Counted from the first letter of the stretch, positions 17,545 to 27,201 are shown. The stretch: 64,000 nt of DNA from Trichodesmium sp050015995 (GCF_050015995.1 NZ_JBNHEP010000149.1:4797-68796), one strand, 5' to 3'. Notes: generated from the letters alone by a model not told the origin. A program made the numbers and translations.

Positions 17545-18155
17545 AACAGGAGTCAGGAGGGAAGAGATTTTAGAGGACTCACGAGTTAGGAGTTAAGAGT
17601 CAGGAGGGAAGAGATTTTAGGGGATTCAGAAGTCAGTCCTCAGAAGTCAGGAGGGAAGAGATTTTAGAAAGGTATTGAAATATTTTCTAAATCATCTCTC
17701 TTTGACTAATATCAAGTCTCATTAATTAGCCGTAATAAAAACGTTCTTTTCTCTCGCGCGAGAATATTTTTGAAATTTTCCCCTACTCCCTACTCCCTAC
17801 TCCCTAATCCCTAAATTTTTATTGTGGTTATTCAAAGAGACATGATATAAAAGACTGTTTGTAAAATAAGTATTAACAGAGCATTGAGTGACTAAAATCT
17901 CAAAGTGGTAATACTTCAAAGGATTGAAATCTCCTAGATACAGAGGTGTTCGGTAGATATATTCCTAGATTTATAAGTGACAAATAGTTGTCTTGATTTC
18001 TTCCAGCTTGTTCCCTATTCCCTGTTCCCTGCTCCCTGTTCCCTATCTCCTTTTATCTTTCCTGATACATTCAATCTCTAAAAAGAGAGATTTACCCAAA
18101 TTTTCCTTGTTCCAGACTTCAGCCAAAAATCTATAGTAAAAAAACAGTATTAATT
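17545..18155. other. Intergenic region with heptamer repeats
   Basis: No gene. It holds dispersed GGAGTCA/AGTCAGG tracts (17555-17660), a CCCTACT tract (17780-17812) and a CCCTGTT/CCCTATT tract (18011-18046). Confidence 0.6.
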
Positions 18156-19589
18156 ATGAGTCAATGTCTGAATCCTGACTGTCTAAATCAAAATCCACAA
18201 AACACAAATTTTTGCCAAAAATGCGGGTCAAAATTGCTTTTGGCCGAACGTTATCGGGCTGTAAAAATTATCGGTCAAGGTGGTTTTGGTCGAACTTTTA
18301 AAGCAGTGGATGAATTTAAACCATCTCAACCATTTTGTGTAATTAAACAGTTTTTCCCGGAAGCTCAAGGAACAGAAAATCTGGAAAAGGCAGCAGAATT
18401 ATTTGCTCAAGAAGCAGTTAGATTAGAAAGTTTAGGAAAACATCCCCAAATTCCCGAATTATTGGCATTTTTTACTCAGGATAATCATCAATATTTAATT
18501 CAAGAATTGATTGAAGGGAAAAATTTACAGCAGGAATTAGAAACAACAGGTCAGTTTAATGAAACTCAAATTTGGGAATTATTAAATGATTTATTGCCAG
18601 TCTTAGAATTTATTCATTCTCAACAGGTAATTCATCGGGATATTAAACCGGAAAATATTATTAGACGACCTGACTATTCCCAGAAAAAAGGAGAATTAGT
18701 ATTAGTAGATTTTGGGGCAGCTAAATATGCAATTCCTAATAGTTTGGCAGTGACAGGAACGGTTATTGGTTCTGCTGGATATGCTGCGCCGGAACAAGCT
18801 GTGGGAAAGGCAATGTTTGCTAGTGATATTTATAGTTTGGGGGTAACTTGTATCCATTTGTTGACTCAAGTTGAACCCTTTGAGTTGTTTGATGTGAGTG
18901 AAAATGATTGGGTTTGGCGAGATTTTTTAGGCTCTTCTATAAGTGATGATTTGGGTAATATTTTAGATAGGATGATTGTCGGAGCAACTAAGAAAAGGTT
19001 TCAGTCAGCAGCGGAAATTTTGCCATTGATTAAACCGAATGTTTTTGATTCTTCACGGTCCGAAAAACAGGTCAGTAATTTTTCTCCATCTGCGTCTATT
19101 CCAGAAGTAGAATTAAGTTCAGAAAGGGGAGTAGATTATAATGATTTGCGTAATTTTTTGGCTGCTAAAAAATGGCGGGAAGCAGATATAGAAACTGCAA
19201 GGTTAATGTTAGAAATAACTCGCCAAGAAAGTCGGGGTAGATTAAGTATTCGTTCAATTGATAATTTTCCCTGCACTGATTTACAGACTATTAATCAACT
19301 GTGGATAAAATATTCAAATGGTAAGTTTGGCTTTTCTGTGCAAAAAGAGATTTGGGAAAGTTTTGGTACTCAAACCTTTTATCTAACTTATGAGAAATTA
19401 GGCGATCGCTTGGGTTGGCATTCAATTTTCGGTTGGACTAACTACGATAATTTAATATTTGATTTGGAGAAAGCGCCGGACGGTCATTTACCTGCTATGT
19501 TTGCCATGAGTGGGAATTGGGTATGGTTTATGGAGTTAGGAAAGTTATTTTCTGCTCTGAGAAAAAGACTCAAAATTTGTCAAATATAG
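18156..19589 (+). CDS. Ser/Thr protein kinase with zinc ribbon and GUN4 domain
   Basis: A 477-residue soluble kinase. Residues 1-28 form a zinc-ribbon-like cluster (CLNPDC...FCQKCGS). The kinase domain (about 32-300) has GQGGFGRTF, VIKQF, HRDIKPENI, DFGAAKYA and APEQ. The C-terminal part (about 335-460) matches GUN4: YNDLRNFLAAKKWREADIET and LWIKYSNGKFGFSVQKEIW. GUN4 domains bind porphyrins and in chlorophyll synthesis stimulate Mg-chelatase; in kinase fusions the ligand and targets are unknown. No transmembrane helix is seen. A decayed CHAT gene at 39838-41530 ends in a related GUN4 domain. Confidence 0.92.
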   Translation: MSQCLNPDCLNQNPQNTNFCQKCGSKLLLAERYRAVKIIGQGGFGRTFKAVDEFKPSQPFCVIKQFFPEAQGTENLEKAAELFAQEAVRLESLGKHPQIPELLAFFTQDNHQYLIQELIEGKNLQQELETTGQFNETQIWELLNDLLPVLEFIHSQQVIHRDIKPENIIRRPDYSQKKGELVLVDFGAAKYAIPNSLAVTGTVIGSAGYAAPEQAVGKAMFASDIYSLGVTCIHLLTQVEPFELFDVSENDWVWRDFLGSSISDDLGNILDRMIVGATKKRFQSAAEILPLIKPNVFDSSRSEKQVSNFSPSASIPEVELSSERGVDYNDLRNFLAAKKWREADIETARLMLEITRQESRGRLSIRSIDNFPCTDLQTINQLWIKYSNGKFGFSVQKEIWESFGTQTFYLTYEKLGDRLGWHSIFGWTNYDNLIFDLEKAPDGHLPAMFAMSGNWVWFMELGKLFSALRKRLKICQI

Positions 19590-19603
19590 GTAGTCCTGTA
19601 TAT

Positions 19604-19762
19604 ATATAGCAATCCTATTTTATTCGTGGCAAAAATCTTACTGCTTTTTAGGCAACAGGCAACAGGCAACAGGCAACAGGCAACAGGCAACAGGCAACAG
19701 GTAAGAGTTTCACTTTTTTATTTACTTTTTAGTCTGTCACAACCTATTTAGGATTGCTATAG
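19604..19762. repeat. R3 copy carrying a heptamer array
   Basis: Same ends as 11769-11908 (TATAGCAATCC ... GGATTGCTATA). Its middle (19650-19702) is a perfect tandem array of about seven GGCAACA units, absent from the other copy. Confidence 0.75.
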
Positions 19763-20168
19763 TGATTTATTGTCGAGAAAGGGAACAGGGAAAAGGGAAT
19801 AGAAAATATCCCTAATTTACCAAAAAATAAGGTCTAAAGCCTCCCCTTTTAAGGGGATGAAAAAAATAATTGGTTCATTATTTCAATCCTGATGGTTCAG
19901 CCAGAGGTACTGATGACTGATAACTGATAACTGATAACTGATAACTGAAATGACAGGTTTTCAAGGAATAGTATTTGTAGACTACTTGAATTTTTATAGG
20001 GAAAATTACTACTTGTACACTACTACCCTCAATTTTATATTATTTGCCTCCCTTTTTTTTCTTCTTTCTTTATCCCTTCTTCCGAACTTATACTATTTGT
20101 AAAAAATATCGCTCGGGGTTGGTATTACCATTTTCATTTTTTATTATTCAAGCAAGAAGAGATTAACA
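19763..20168. other. Intergenic region
   Basis: No gene. It holds a partial minus-oriented R1-like segment (about 19820-19895, AAGGTCTAAAGCCTCCCC) and an ACTGATA heptamer tract (19915-19948). Confidence 0.5.
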
Positions 20169-20798
20169 ATGGCACAGATAATTCAAGCTCAAAATATAGA
20201 CTTACGCTACTTAGTCGATAACTTTAATATTCAGTTAGTTGAAGATGATAATTTTTTCTCTGAGTCGCGAGAAAATTTGCCAGAAATAACAGAGATGGAA
20301 AAAAAACTTTTAGATAAGGTTAGAAGAGGGTTTATTAATTTACTTAATTATCCACCACTTTTAGAAGATGTAGTCAAAATGTCAGTTCTAGACCCGATTT
20401 TATTTATTGGTGATTTTTATCTTACACCTTTCTATGTTAAATCAGAACAGCCAATAGAAATAGAGAGTGAAAATGATGGAGTAATTATCAAGGGTAGAAT
20501 TGATACTTTAGTATTAAAAGACCAACTTTGGGTGATGGTAATTGAATCAAAAAAAGCTGCATATTCTGTGGAGGTAGGATTAGCTCAAATATTAGTATAT
20601 ATGTTGGGAAATACTCACCAAAATAAACCTAGTTATGGTCTGATTACCAGTGGTGGAGAGTTGACTTTTATCAAATTAGTTAAGGAAGAAAACCCTATGT
20701 ATGGAATTTCAAATTTATTTGCAACTAGAAATCCTGGAGATTTGTATCGGGTTCTGCAAATTTTGAAGCATTTAAGTCAGATTGTTGTGAATAGCTAA
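20169..20798 (+). CDS. Restriction-type PD-(D/E)XK protein (HsdR N-terminus-like)
   Basis: A 209-residue protein often labelled type I restriction subunit R in cyanobacteria, but much shorter than HsdR. The nuclease-like core is visible: an Asp in KGRIDTLVLKDQLWVMVIES, followed by the ExK of ESKKAAYSVEVGLAQILVY. No helicase domain and no hsdM/hsdS genes are nearby, so a stand-alone nuclease or a decayed defence role is more likely than a complete restriction system. The upstream AAGAAGAGA may be its ribosome site. Confidence 0.75.
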   Translation: MAQIIQAQNIDLRYLVDNFNIQLVEDDNFFSESRENLPEITEMEKKLLDKVRRGFINLLNYPPLLEDVVKMSVLDPILFIGDFYLTPFYVKSEQPIEIESENDGVIIKGRIDTLVLKDQLWVMVIESKKAAYSVEVGLAQILVYMLGNTHQNKPSYGLITSGGELTFIKLVKEENPMYGISNLFATRNPGDLYRVLQILKHLSQIVVNS

Positions 20799-20812
20799 AT
20801 GTTCAGCAATTA

Positions 20813-21000
20813 ACAATGAACAATTAATAATTAATAATTACCCCTTCTTGAAACGGATAGGATTGGCGCTCAAGGAAATTTTTTGATTTATCCCCTTGAA
20901 AGGGGAGGCTTTAAACCTTAATTGTTGAATGAATAATTAATTATTGACTACCAACTCTTAATTATTAATTATTAACTATTAATTATTAATTATTCGGTAA
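20813..21000 (+). repeat. R1 dispersed element with AT-rich flank
   Basis: Contains AATTAATAATTACCCCTTC, GGATAGGATTGGCGCTCAAG and GGGGAGGCTTTAAACCTTAA. It continues into an AT-rich stretch of ATTATTAATT repeats that ends TTCGGTAA, so this copy carries an extra insert near the right end. Confidence 0.7.
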
Positions 21001-21275
21001 GTATTAAGCCGTCAGGTATTGGGATTTACACAACTTCTATAGACAAAGTGATTATGCTGTGCTATAGTCCAAAGGTAGCTAATATTAAGGTATTACTGAG
21101 GGGAAAAAATATTTTATTTCATATCAAATGCCATAACTTAAATTTTTTGAGTTATTGTCTTAGTATCGAGACTTTAATCTTTATAATAATTGGCTAAATT
21201 AACTACAAGTAAATCTATTAATTTAGAGGTTGACAAACTGTAAGCTTTATAACTAATAATGAAGGCAGTAAAACT

Positions 21276-22430
21276 ATGATTGAAAACAACAATTCAGTTG
21301 GCGAGATACTTTCTCAAGACGACACTTTTGGTAACAATGTTGCTCAAACATTTGATGCTGCTCGCCGTGGCGATAAAGAAACAATACAAATCTTACTTCT
21401 GCAAGATATTAGTTTAGTCAATGTTAAAGATGAAGGCATTCAAACTACCCTTTTGCATTTGGCTGCTCATCGGGGTTACTTAGATATTGTCAGGTTACTA
21501 TTAGATGCTGGTGCTGATGTTAATGCTGTAGAAGGTAACTTTAGTAATAGTACCCCATTACATTGGGCAGCTACAGGAGGTCATTTAGAAGTAACAAAAC
21601 TTTTGGTCGAAAGGGGTGGGAATATTAATGTAAAAGATAACTGGTATAACCTAACTCCTGTAGGGTGGGCAACTATTATTAAGCTATTTCCCCCGGAGGG
21701 TTATCTTAGCACTCGTCACCAAGAAGTTAGGGAATATTTACTTAGTAGAGGAGCGCAGTTAGATATTTTTTCAGCGATCGCTCTTAACCAAATCGATTTT
21801 GTTTGCTCTTTAATTGAGGCAAATCCAGAAATACTAACTCATAGATTGGGTTTTTTTGCTAAAAATGAATCGCAGCCTCTCCATTTCGCAGTAGAAGAAA
21901 ATCTGACTCAAATGGTGGAACTTCTTTTAGAAAAAGGTGCCGATCTTAATGCTCAAAACGGTTGGGGTATAACGCCTTTATGTTTGGCTACTGTAGCTGA
22001 CAACCAAACAATAATTAAATTATTAATGGCAAAAAATGCTCAAGTCGATTTAGCTACAGCAATTGTTGCGGGACAATGGGAACAGGCTCAAGCTTTACTG
22101 GATGCACAGCCAACTCTTATTTCTGAAAAACCATTATTAATCCACTACACTATCGAACAAGGTTTAGTATCAGCAACGTCTTGGCTTTTGGAAAGGGGAG
22201 TAGATATTAACATTAGAGCTAGATACCAATTAGGCGATCATGTTGTTAGTTTGACTCCTTTGCACGCTGCAATTAAAGCCGAGGGAATTGAAATCGCTCG
22301 CATTCTTTTAGAATCTGGAGCAGATGTTAACGCCAAGACTACAGGAGAACTAGAAATAACTTCTCTACGCGCTACAGCATTCACAGGAAATTTAGATTTA
22401 ATTAGACTGTTGGTAAAGCACGGTGCTTAA
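21276..22430 (+). CDS. Ankyrin-repeat protein
   Basis: A 384-residue protein made mostly of ankyrin repeats. Clear units include TLLHLAAHRGYLDIVRLLLD, TPLHWAATGGHLEVTKLLVE, PLHFAVEENLTQMVELLLEK, TPLHAAIKAEGIEIARILLE and a final FTGNLDLIRLLVKHGA. There is no signal peptide or membrane segment. Ankyrin repeats bind other proteins; the partner is unknown. The N-terminal ~30 residues are polar and probably disordered. It stands alone between repeats. Confidence 0.9.
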   Translation: MIENNNSVGEILSQDDTFGNNVAQTFDAARRGDKETIQILLLQDISLVNVKDEGIQTTLLHLAAHRGYLDIVRLLLDAGADVNAVEGNFSNSTPLHWAATGGHLEVTKLLVERGGNINVKDNWYNLTPVGWATIIKLFPPEGYLSTRHQEVREYLLSRGAQLDIFSAIALNQIDFVCSLIEANPEILTHRLGFFAKNESQPLHFAVEENLTQMVELLLEKGADLNAQNGWGITPLCLATVADNQTIIKLLMAKNAQVDLATAIVAGQWEQAQALLDAQPTLISEKPLLIHYTIEQGLVSATSWLLERGVDINIRARYQLGDHVVSLTPLHAAIKAEGIEIARILLESGADVNAKTTGELEITSLRATAFTGNLDLIRLLVKHGA

Positions 22431-22801
22431 TAAATGTTTGCTACAAATGAATAGGCTATTTATTAGGAGTCAGGTGTCAGGTGTCAGGTGTCAGAATGAA
22501 TGGCTTGAATACCATTTTTTAGTTCGTAAATTATCTTTTTTTGTCAAAGGGGCATCTCCTGTAATACCATTTCTCAAAAACTTTTCTATATTTGATTTAA
22601 GTAGAGGAGTGGGGGAGTAGGGGAGTGGGGGAGAAGTAAAAACAAGAATAATTAACGCTAAATTTATTCAAACTAACAAAAAAGTAATTACCTTAGTTTA
22701 ATTACTTAATAACTGAAGTTTTATCCAAGTATACCATTACTTTTGGTAATTGGTATAAAATATTTTTATCGTCCTTACTATTCGTAACATTCTTTTTTCA
22801 A
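22431..22801. other. Intergenic region
   Basis: No gene seen. It holds a GTGTCAG heptamer tract (22466-22494) and GGGGAGTAG-type repeats. Confidence 0.5.
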
Positions 22802-23510
22802 AATAGAACAATAGTTAATTTATTTCCTGAAGCATCCTGCCTGAGGTGATGGATGGGATATTTTTCTTCTATTGCGGATAGAGCAATAGTAAATTCATTT
22901 ACTGAAGCACCCAGGCGGAGGTGATGGATGGTGAGATTTTTCTTCTGTTGCAGATAGAGCAATAATAAATTCATTTACTGAAGCACCCCGCTGGAGGTGA
23001 TGGATGGGATATTTTTCTTCTGTTGCGGATAGAGCAATAGTCAATTCATTTTATGAAGCACCCAGGCGGAGGTGATGGATGGTTAGATTTTTCTTCTGTT
23101 GCGGATAGAGCAATAGTCAATTCATTTGCTGAAGCNNNNNNNNNNNNNNNNNNNNNNNNNNNNNNNNNNNNNNNNNNNNNNNNNNNNNNNNNNNNNNNNN
23201 NNNNNNNNNNNNNNNNNNNNNNNNNNNNNNNNNNNACCCAGGCGAGGTGATGGATGGTGAGATTTTTCTTCTATTGCGGATAGAGCAATAATAAATTCAT
23301 TTTATGAAGCACCCAGGCGGAGGTGATGGGTGGGAGATTTTTCTTCTGTTGCGGATAGAGCAATAGTCAATTCATTTGCTGAAGCACCCAGGCGAGGTGA
23401 TGGATGGTGAGATTTTTCTTCTATTGCGGATAGAGCAATAGTCAATTCATTTGCTGAAACCCAGGCGAGGTAATGGGTGGTGAGATTTTTCTTCCATTGC
23501 GTCAAGCTCA
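22802..23510. repeat. 75/76-bp tandem array, about eight units
   Basis: Each unit contains TTGCGGATAGAGCAATAG, then TCAATTCATTTGCTGAAGC, then GGAGGTGATGGATGG and GATTTTTCTTCTG. Unit starts, taken at GATA, are 22877, 22953, 23028, 23104, 23279, 23354 and 23429, so the period is 75-76 bp once 100 N are removed. The first and last units are more diverged. Some units are open on the minus strand, but the 76-bp units break that frame, so coding is doubtful. Confidence 0.85.
23136..23235. other. Assembly gap of 100 N
   Basis: Exactly 100 N inside the tandem array. Removing them joins GAAGC to ACCCAGG exactly as in the other units. Confidence 0.95.
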
Positions 23511-23661
23511 AAGTAGTGGAATAGATTTTTGATGTCAAGCTTTGAAAAATCAGCATCTTACCATTTTCCTACAGTAACATTTAAGGCTTGACGCGCCACT
23601 ACTGGATCTATCTCAAAGACTTCCCACCCTCCCCACACTTCCCACCCTTCGTACTCCCTAA

Positions 23662-24438
23662 TTACATGAACTTACTACCTTTCGGCCAACCATATAACTG
23701 TAATCTGTAGAAAAAGTTGGGGAACAAAGCAAACAGATACTTAAAAATCTTAAAGCCTAAAGGCTCATCATAAGTTCCCACCCATTGCTTACTATTCTCA
23801 ATCCAATTAACTATTGTCTCAGCAACCTTATCTCCAGACGGAGCAGAATTAACTCTATTTGCTCGAATCTTATAAGCCTTATCATTCAAACGATTTACTG
23901 GTGCCCAAGCAAATTTACCAGAAATCGCACCAGGGCGATACAACCGCAGGCGAATCATATTTTTACTAGAATGATAAACAATTGGTCCGACACCAGACCA
24001 AAAATAATGTAAGGCTATTTTTCCAGAATGATAAACAGGTCCGAAACAGGAAGGACTCCCATCAGCAATTGAACCAATGGCAATTACATCTAAACGTCTA
24101 GTCCGAGATAATTTTGCTACTTCAGTAGCAACAACTGCAGGCCAAGAAAAATTAACTCTATTCATGGACTCTACTAACTCAACTACAGGGATGCCACCCT
24201 CTCCGACTTCAGTCTCAATTTGACCAGCATTTAAAATTACCACATCTGGGTCATATTCAAATAGTTTTTTGGCATCCTCAATAGTTTCTTGGGGAGAAAC
24301 ACACAATTCATCAAAAAAATCTCCCTCTAAATTAGGTTGACGAGTCACGCCAACAACTCGCCACCCCCTTGACTTATATGCTTTACCCATCGCACTACCT
24401 AAAGTGCCAGAAATTCCAGTAATTACAACAGTTTTCAT
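23662..24438 (-). CDS. Short-chain dehydrogenase/reductase
   Basis: A 258-residue SDR. The N-terminal nucleotide-binding loop is GISGTLGSAMGKAY, followed by VVILNAGQIE (the NAG motif), a Ser in IAIGSIADGS and the catalytic YxxxK in YHSGK. The C-terminus is hydrophobic (IFKYLFALFPNFFYRLQLYG) and may touch a membrane. The substrate cannot be told. The GMC oxidoreductase and the aspartyl hydroxylase lie further upstream on the same strand, separated by repeats and pseudogenes. Confidence 0.85.
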   Translation of the reverse strand: MKTVVITGISGTLGSAMGKAYKSRGWRVVGVTRQPNLEGDFFDELCVSPQETIEDAKKLFEYDPDVVILNAGQIETEVGEGGIPVVELVESMNRVNFSWPAVVATEVAKLSRTRRLDVIAIGSIADGSPSCFGPVYHSGKIALHYFWSGVGPIVYHSSKNMIRLRLYRPGAISGKFAWAPVNRLNDKAYKIRANRVNSAPSGDKVAETIVNWIENSKQWVGTYDEPLGFKIFKYLFALFPNFFYRLQLYGWPKGSKFM

Positions 24439-24537
24439 TATTTAGAATTTAGAATTTAGCGCAGCTTAACGCACCGTTTTTTAGGAAAGCTTAACCTACT
24501 TCGACAAAAAATGAAATGATTAATTGAGACCTCTCCC

Positions 24538-24796
24538 CCAACCCCTCCCCTGCAAGGGGAGGGGGGCAAGAAAGGGCGGGGCAAGAAAGGGGAGGAGTGC
24601 AAGAAAAAGATAAAATATTTATTTCTCTGTAGCAGTAGATAAGTACCTGAAAAAAAATATTTACATACTGGGTTATTGCGAAACAAAGGTGTTAGGTTAA
24701 ATTTTAAATTTTGTGTAATTAATTTTGTCTATATACTTTATGACTATTTCTTTCCCCCCCTTCCCTTGCAGGGAAGGGGGTTGGGGGGTTAGGTCT
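24538..24796. repeat. R2 repeat split by about 175 bp
   Basis: The left hairpin arm (AGACCTCTCCCCCAACCCC) and the right arm (GGGAAGGGGGTTGGGGGGTT then AGGTCT) are the ends of R2 but are separated by unrelated AT-rich sequence. The outer tips AGACCT/AGGTCT are inverted. It ends at the start of the DUF559 stop region. Confidence 0.6.
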
Positions 24797-25208
24797 CTTC
24801 ACTACACACTCTAGCAATACTTATCAAAACCCTCTCAAGTTGTTGTCTAACTTCCTCATTTTTAAATCGTAACAATCGAATTCCTCGCAAATTGAGAATG
24901 CGATCGCGCTCTACATCATATTCAACTTGTTGCTGATGAATTTCCCCATCAATTTCTACCACAACTCCAGCAGAGTGACAATAAAAGTCTACAATAAACC
25001 CATCAATAATTTGTTGGCGACGAAAATGCCAACCATTTAAACGATTAGCACGAAGATGTTGCCACAAGATTTTCTCTGTAGGTGTCATCTGACGCCGAAA
25101 TTCCTTAGCACGCTCTACTTTACTCGGAGATACTTTTTGCCCGATTATAATATTGTGAGTTTTCTTGAGCGTTTTGTTAGATAGTTCCTGTATTTTTGAA
25201 GACTCCAT
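24789..25208 (-). CDS. DUF559 endonuclease-like protein
   Basis: A 139-residue protein with the DUF559 fold related to Vsr/PD-(D/E)XK nucleases. Motifs: FRRQMTPTEKILWQHLRANR, WHFRRQQIIDGFIVDFYC, VVVEIDGEIH and RDRILNLRGIRLLRF. The DFYC...EIDG part holds the predicted metal-binding acids. These proteins are common and multi-copy in filamentous cyanobacteria; their role is not established. The C-terminus runs into an R2 repeat end. Confidence 0.85.
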   Translation of the reverse strand: MESSKIQELSNKTLKKTHNIIIGQKVSPSKVERAKEFRRQMTPTEKILWQHLRANRLNGWHFRRQQIIDGFIVDFYCHSAGVVVEIDGEIHQQQVEYDVERDRILNLRGIRLLRFKNEEVRQQLERVLISIARVCSEET

Positions 25209-25307
25209 ATTAAAGTTTTTTTTGTTTTTTATTTTGATTTGAATTTTTTGAATTGTTTGATTATTTCATTTTACTAAGCTATTTTGTAACTTAATAAAAT
25301 TCATAGA

Positions 25308-25395
25308 AGACCTCTCCCCCAACCCCTCTCCTGCAAGGAGAGGGGAGACATCCCCCCTTCCCTTGCAGGGAAGGGGGTTAGGGGGTTAGGTTTTT
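25308..25395. repeat. R2 dispersed repeat
   Basis: Same two hairpins as at 6899-6989 (CCTCTCCTGCAAGGAGAGG and CCTTCCCTTGCAGGGAAGG), with a shorter spacer. Confidence 0.8.
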
Positions 25396-25436
25396 CCATT
25401 TTCAAGCTTTACGCCCTAATAGGCAGGGATAAATAC

Positions 25437-25478
25437 AAACCCGCCCCCTAACTCCTTAATAGGCAAGTGGGCGGGTTT
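25437..25478. terminator. Long-stem hairpin
   Basis: AAACCCGCCC pairs exactly with GGGCGGGTTT across a 22-base loop. It could be a terminator for the minus-strand remnant beyond it or just a repeat; there is no long T tract. Confidence 0.4.
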
Positions 25479-25510
25479 ATGTAATTTATAGATAAATATC
25501 AATGTCGCCC

Positions 25511-25757
<247 letters not shown>

Positions 25758-26118
25758 TCAAAAGTCAGGAGGTTGTCTACGTTGTTCAATTGCAGCAACA
25801 TGGGAATCTGGTAATTTACTTACTTCTTAGATCGGGTAGTAGAAGTTCTGAAGTATCCCCATATTCAAGGTCATTTGCCAGAATTAGGTAATATCGAGAC
25901 TCCTCTCAGGAACCTTGTGCAATATTTAAGAATCGGATTTTATCTGCTAAACCCTTTTTCCGAAAGCCTTCTGCTATGTTAGCTGGCACTGATACAGATG
26001 CTCGTCTTAACTCAGAGGTTAAGGAGTAGGTTTCTGTTTTAGGAAAATTGCTGAATCGAGCGGTACACCTCTAAAACGAGTTGATGTGCTTTTTGCCAAA
26101 CAATATAAATCTTGAAAA
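25758..26118 (-). pseudogene. Broken four-helix-bundle (23S rRNA insertion-type) protein
   Basis: Minus-strand pieces match the four helix bundle family once known from 23S rRNA intervening sequences: VWQKAHQLVLEVYRS, then after an extra T FPKTETYSLTSELRRASVSV, PANIAEGFRKKGLADKIRFL, an in-frame TGA, EESRYYLILANDLEYG, and in another frame VAAIEQRRQPP. At least two frameshifts and one stop are present. No rRNA gene is near. The family function is unclear. Confidence 0.7.
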
Positions 26119-26557
26119 CTTTTAGCAGATTCTCTCCTCATTCTGACTCCTTCTTCTCCCCTCTTCATTCTGACTCCTGACTCCTGTCTCCTGACTCCTT
26201 CTTCATGTGGTACGAATAATCTGCTTTGAATTCTCTTTTTGGTCTGCCCATGTCCTTTCAGTTAACAGTTATCAGTTATCAGCTATCAGTCAGTTAGTAA
26301 CTACACCGAACACTTCTGACTTCTGACTTTCCTGCGGAATGCTGCGCAAACAAACTTCTGACTTCTGTGTATCCTGGTGCCAGGTATCGGTGAAAAAAAG
26401 TTTCTCAAGGGAAATGCTACTAAATTTAGCACTTCATGCCTTCTAACTTACTGCTGGTTCCTAGCATAAAACCGCCGAGTGTGATACGACGTTAAACGTT
26501 CTCCGGTGCCTGGTGACCACAACGCCACAACCACCGCAACCCCTGACCCTCCCGTAC
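26119..26557. other. Intergenic region
   Basis: No gene seen. Short GACTCCT and AACAGTTATCAG-type repeats lie at 26130-26300. GC content rises after 26440. Confidence 0.4.
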
Positions 26558-26848
26558 TCACCCTCCCCAAATGAAGGAGGAAGAGTTCCTGAAATCGTCT
26601 TCGAAAGAAATGGAAGAGATTAACATACAGGGGGGAACATAAGCCTCGACTGGACCGGAGAACGTACTATTGTAAGATGATATACAACTCATCATGGCGG
26701 CCATTTCATTCCCTTTGAAGATTTGGACTGTGTCACGAGCGCCCACAACCTCATCCAATTCCTTTTCCGATAATTCTTCGAATTGTGCTCGTTTGTTTTG
26801 TTTTTGGGCTAACTCGGAATCGAACTTCTTGAGTGACTTTTTATACAT
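26558..26848 (-). CDS. Possible secreted peptide precursor with GG-type leader
   Basis: A 96-residue frame, MYKKSLKKFDSELAQKQNKR then AQFEELSEKELDEVVGARDT. The charged, helical first 40 residues ending LSEKELDEVVGA resemble leaders of bacteriocin or RiPP precursors cut after a double small residue. The following ~57 residues have two Cys, many Ser/Asn/aromatics and end FIWGG. No modifying enzyme or C39 peptidase/ABC transporter is adjacent, and no clear Shine-Dalgarno is present. The GMC oxidoreductase lies about 350 bp upstream on the same strand. The call rests on leader pattern only and could be wrong. Confidence 0.45.
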   Translation of the reverse strand: MYKKSLKKFDSELAQKQNKRAQFEELSEKELDEVVGARDTVQIFKGNEMAAMMSCISSYNSTFSGPVEAYVPPCMLISSISFEDDFRNSSSFIWGG

Positions 26849-26899
26849 AGCGTATTTTAATCTTTATGTGAACCGTTTGATCATTACACACATAACACG

Positions 26900-27190
26900 A
26901 TATTATATGCCAAAATGGCGGGCATTTTGGGCGCATGTATCAGGCGCGCGCGGGCGCTGTGGCGAGCGAGGGCAAAAGGCAGGCGGTTGGCGTCATCACA
27001 TATGCTGGTGGGATGACGATGACGTTTGGTGGCGTGGCAGTGCAATGGCATCCTCTCTTCTTCGTCCTGTTTGTTTTTCCGGCGTTGCACCAAACCTTGG
27101 GACAGTTTCTTTCACGGACCACACGGACCACACGGACCACACCCCCCACACTAATTCATCCCACTTCCCTAAGCAACGCCGTTTTTCCTT
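26900..27190. other. GC-rich island
   Basis: Strongly GC-rich sequence (for example GGCGCGCGCGGGCGCTGTGG) inside an AT-rich genome. It ends with tandem CGGACCACA units (about 27115-27142). Several frames are open only because of composition and none resembles a protein family. Confidence 0.6.
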
Positions 27191-27201
27191 TTCGCACTTT
27201 C

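Noticed and set aside
22423..22620. 65-residue frame after the ankyrin gene
   Set aside because: It runs through a GTGTCAG heptamer tract and shows no protein-like pattern.
22802..23510. CRISPR array
   Set aside because: The whole 75-bp unit is conserved; there are no variable spacers and no cas genes.
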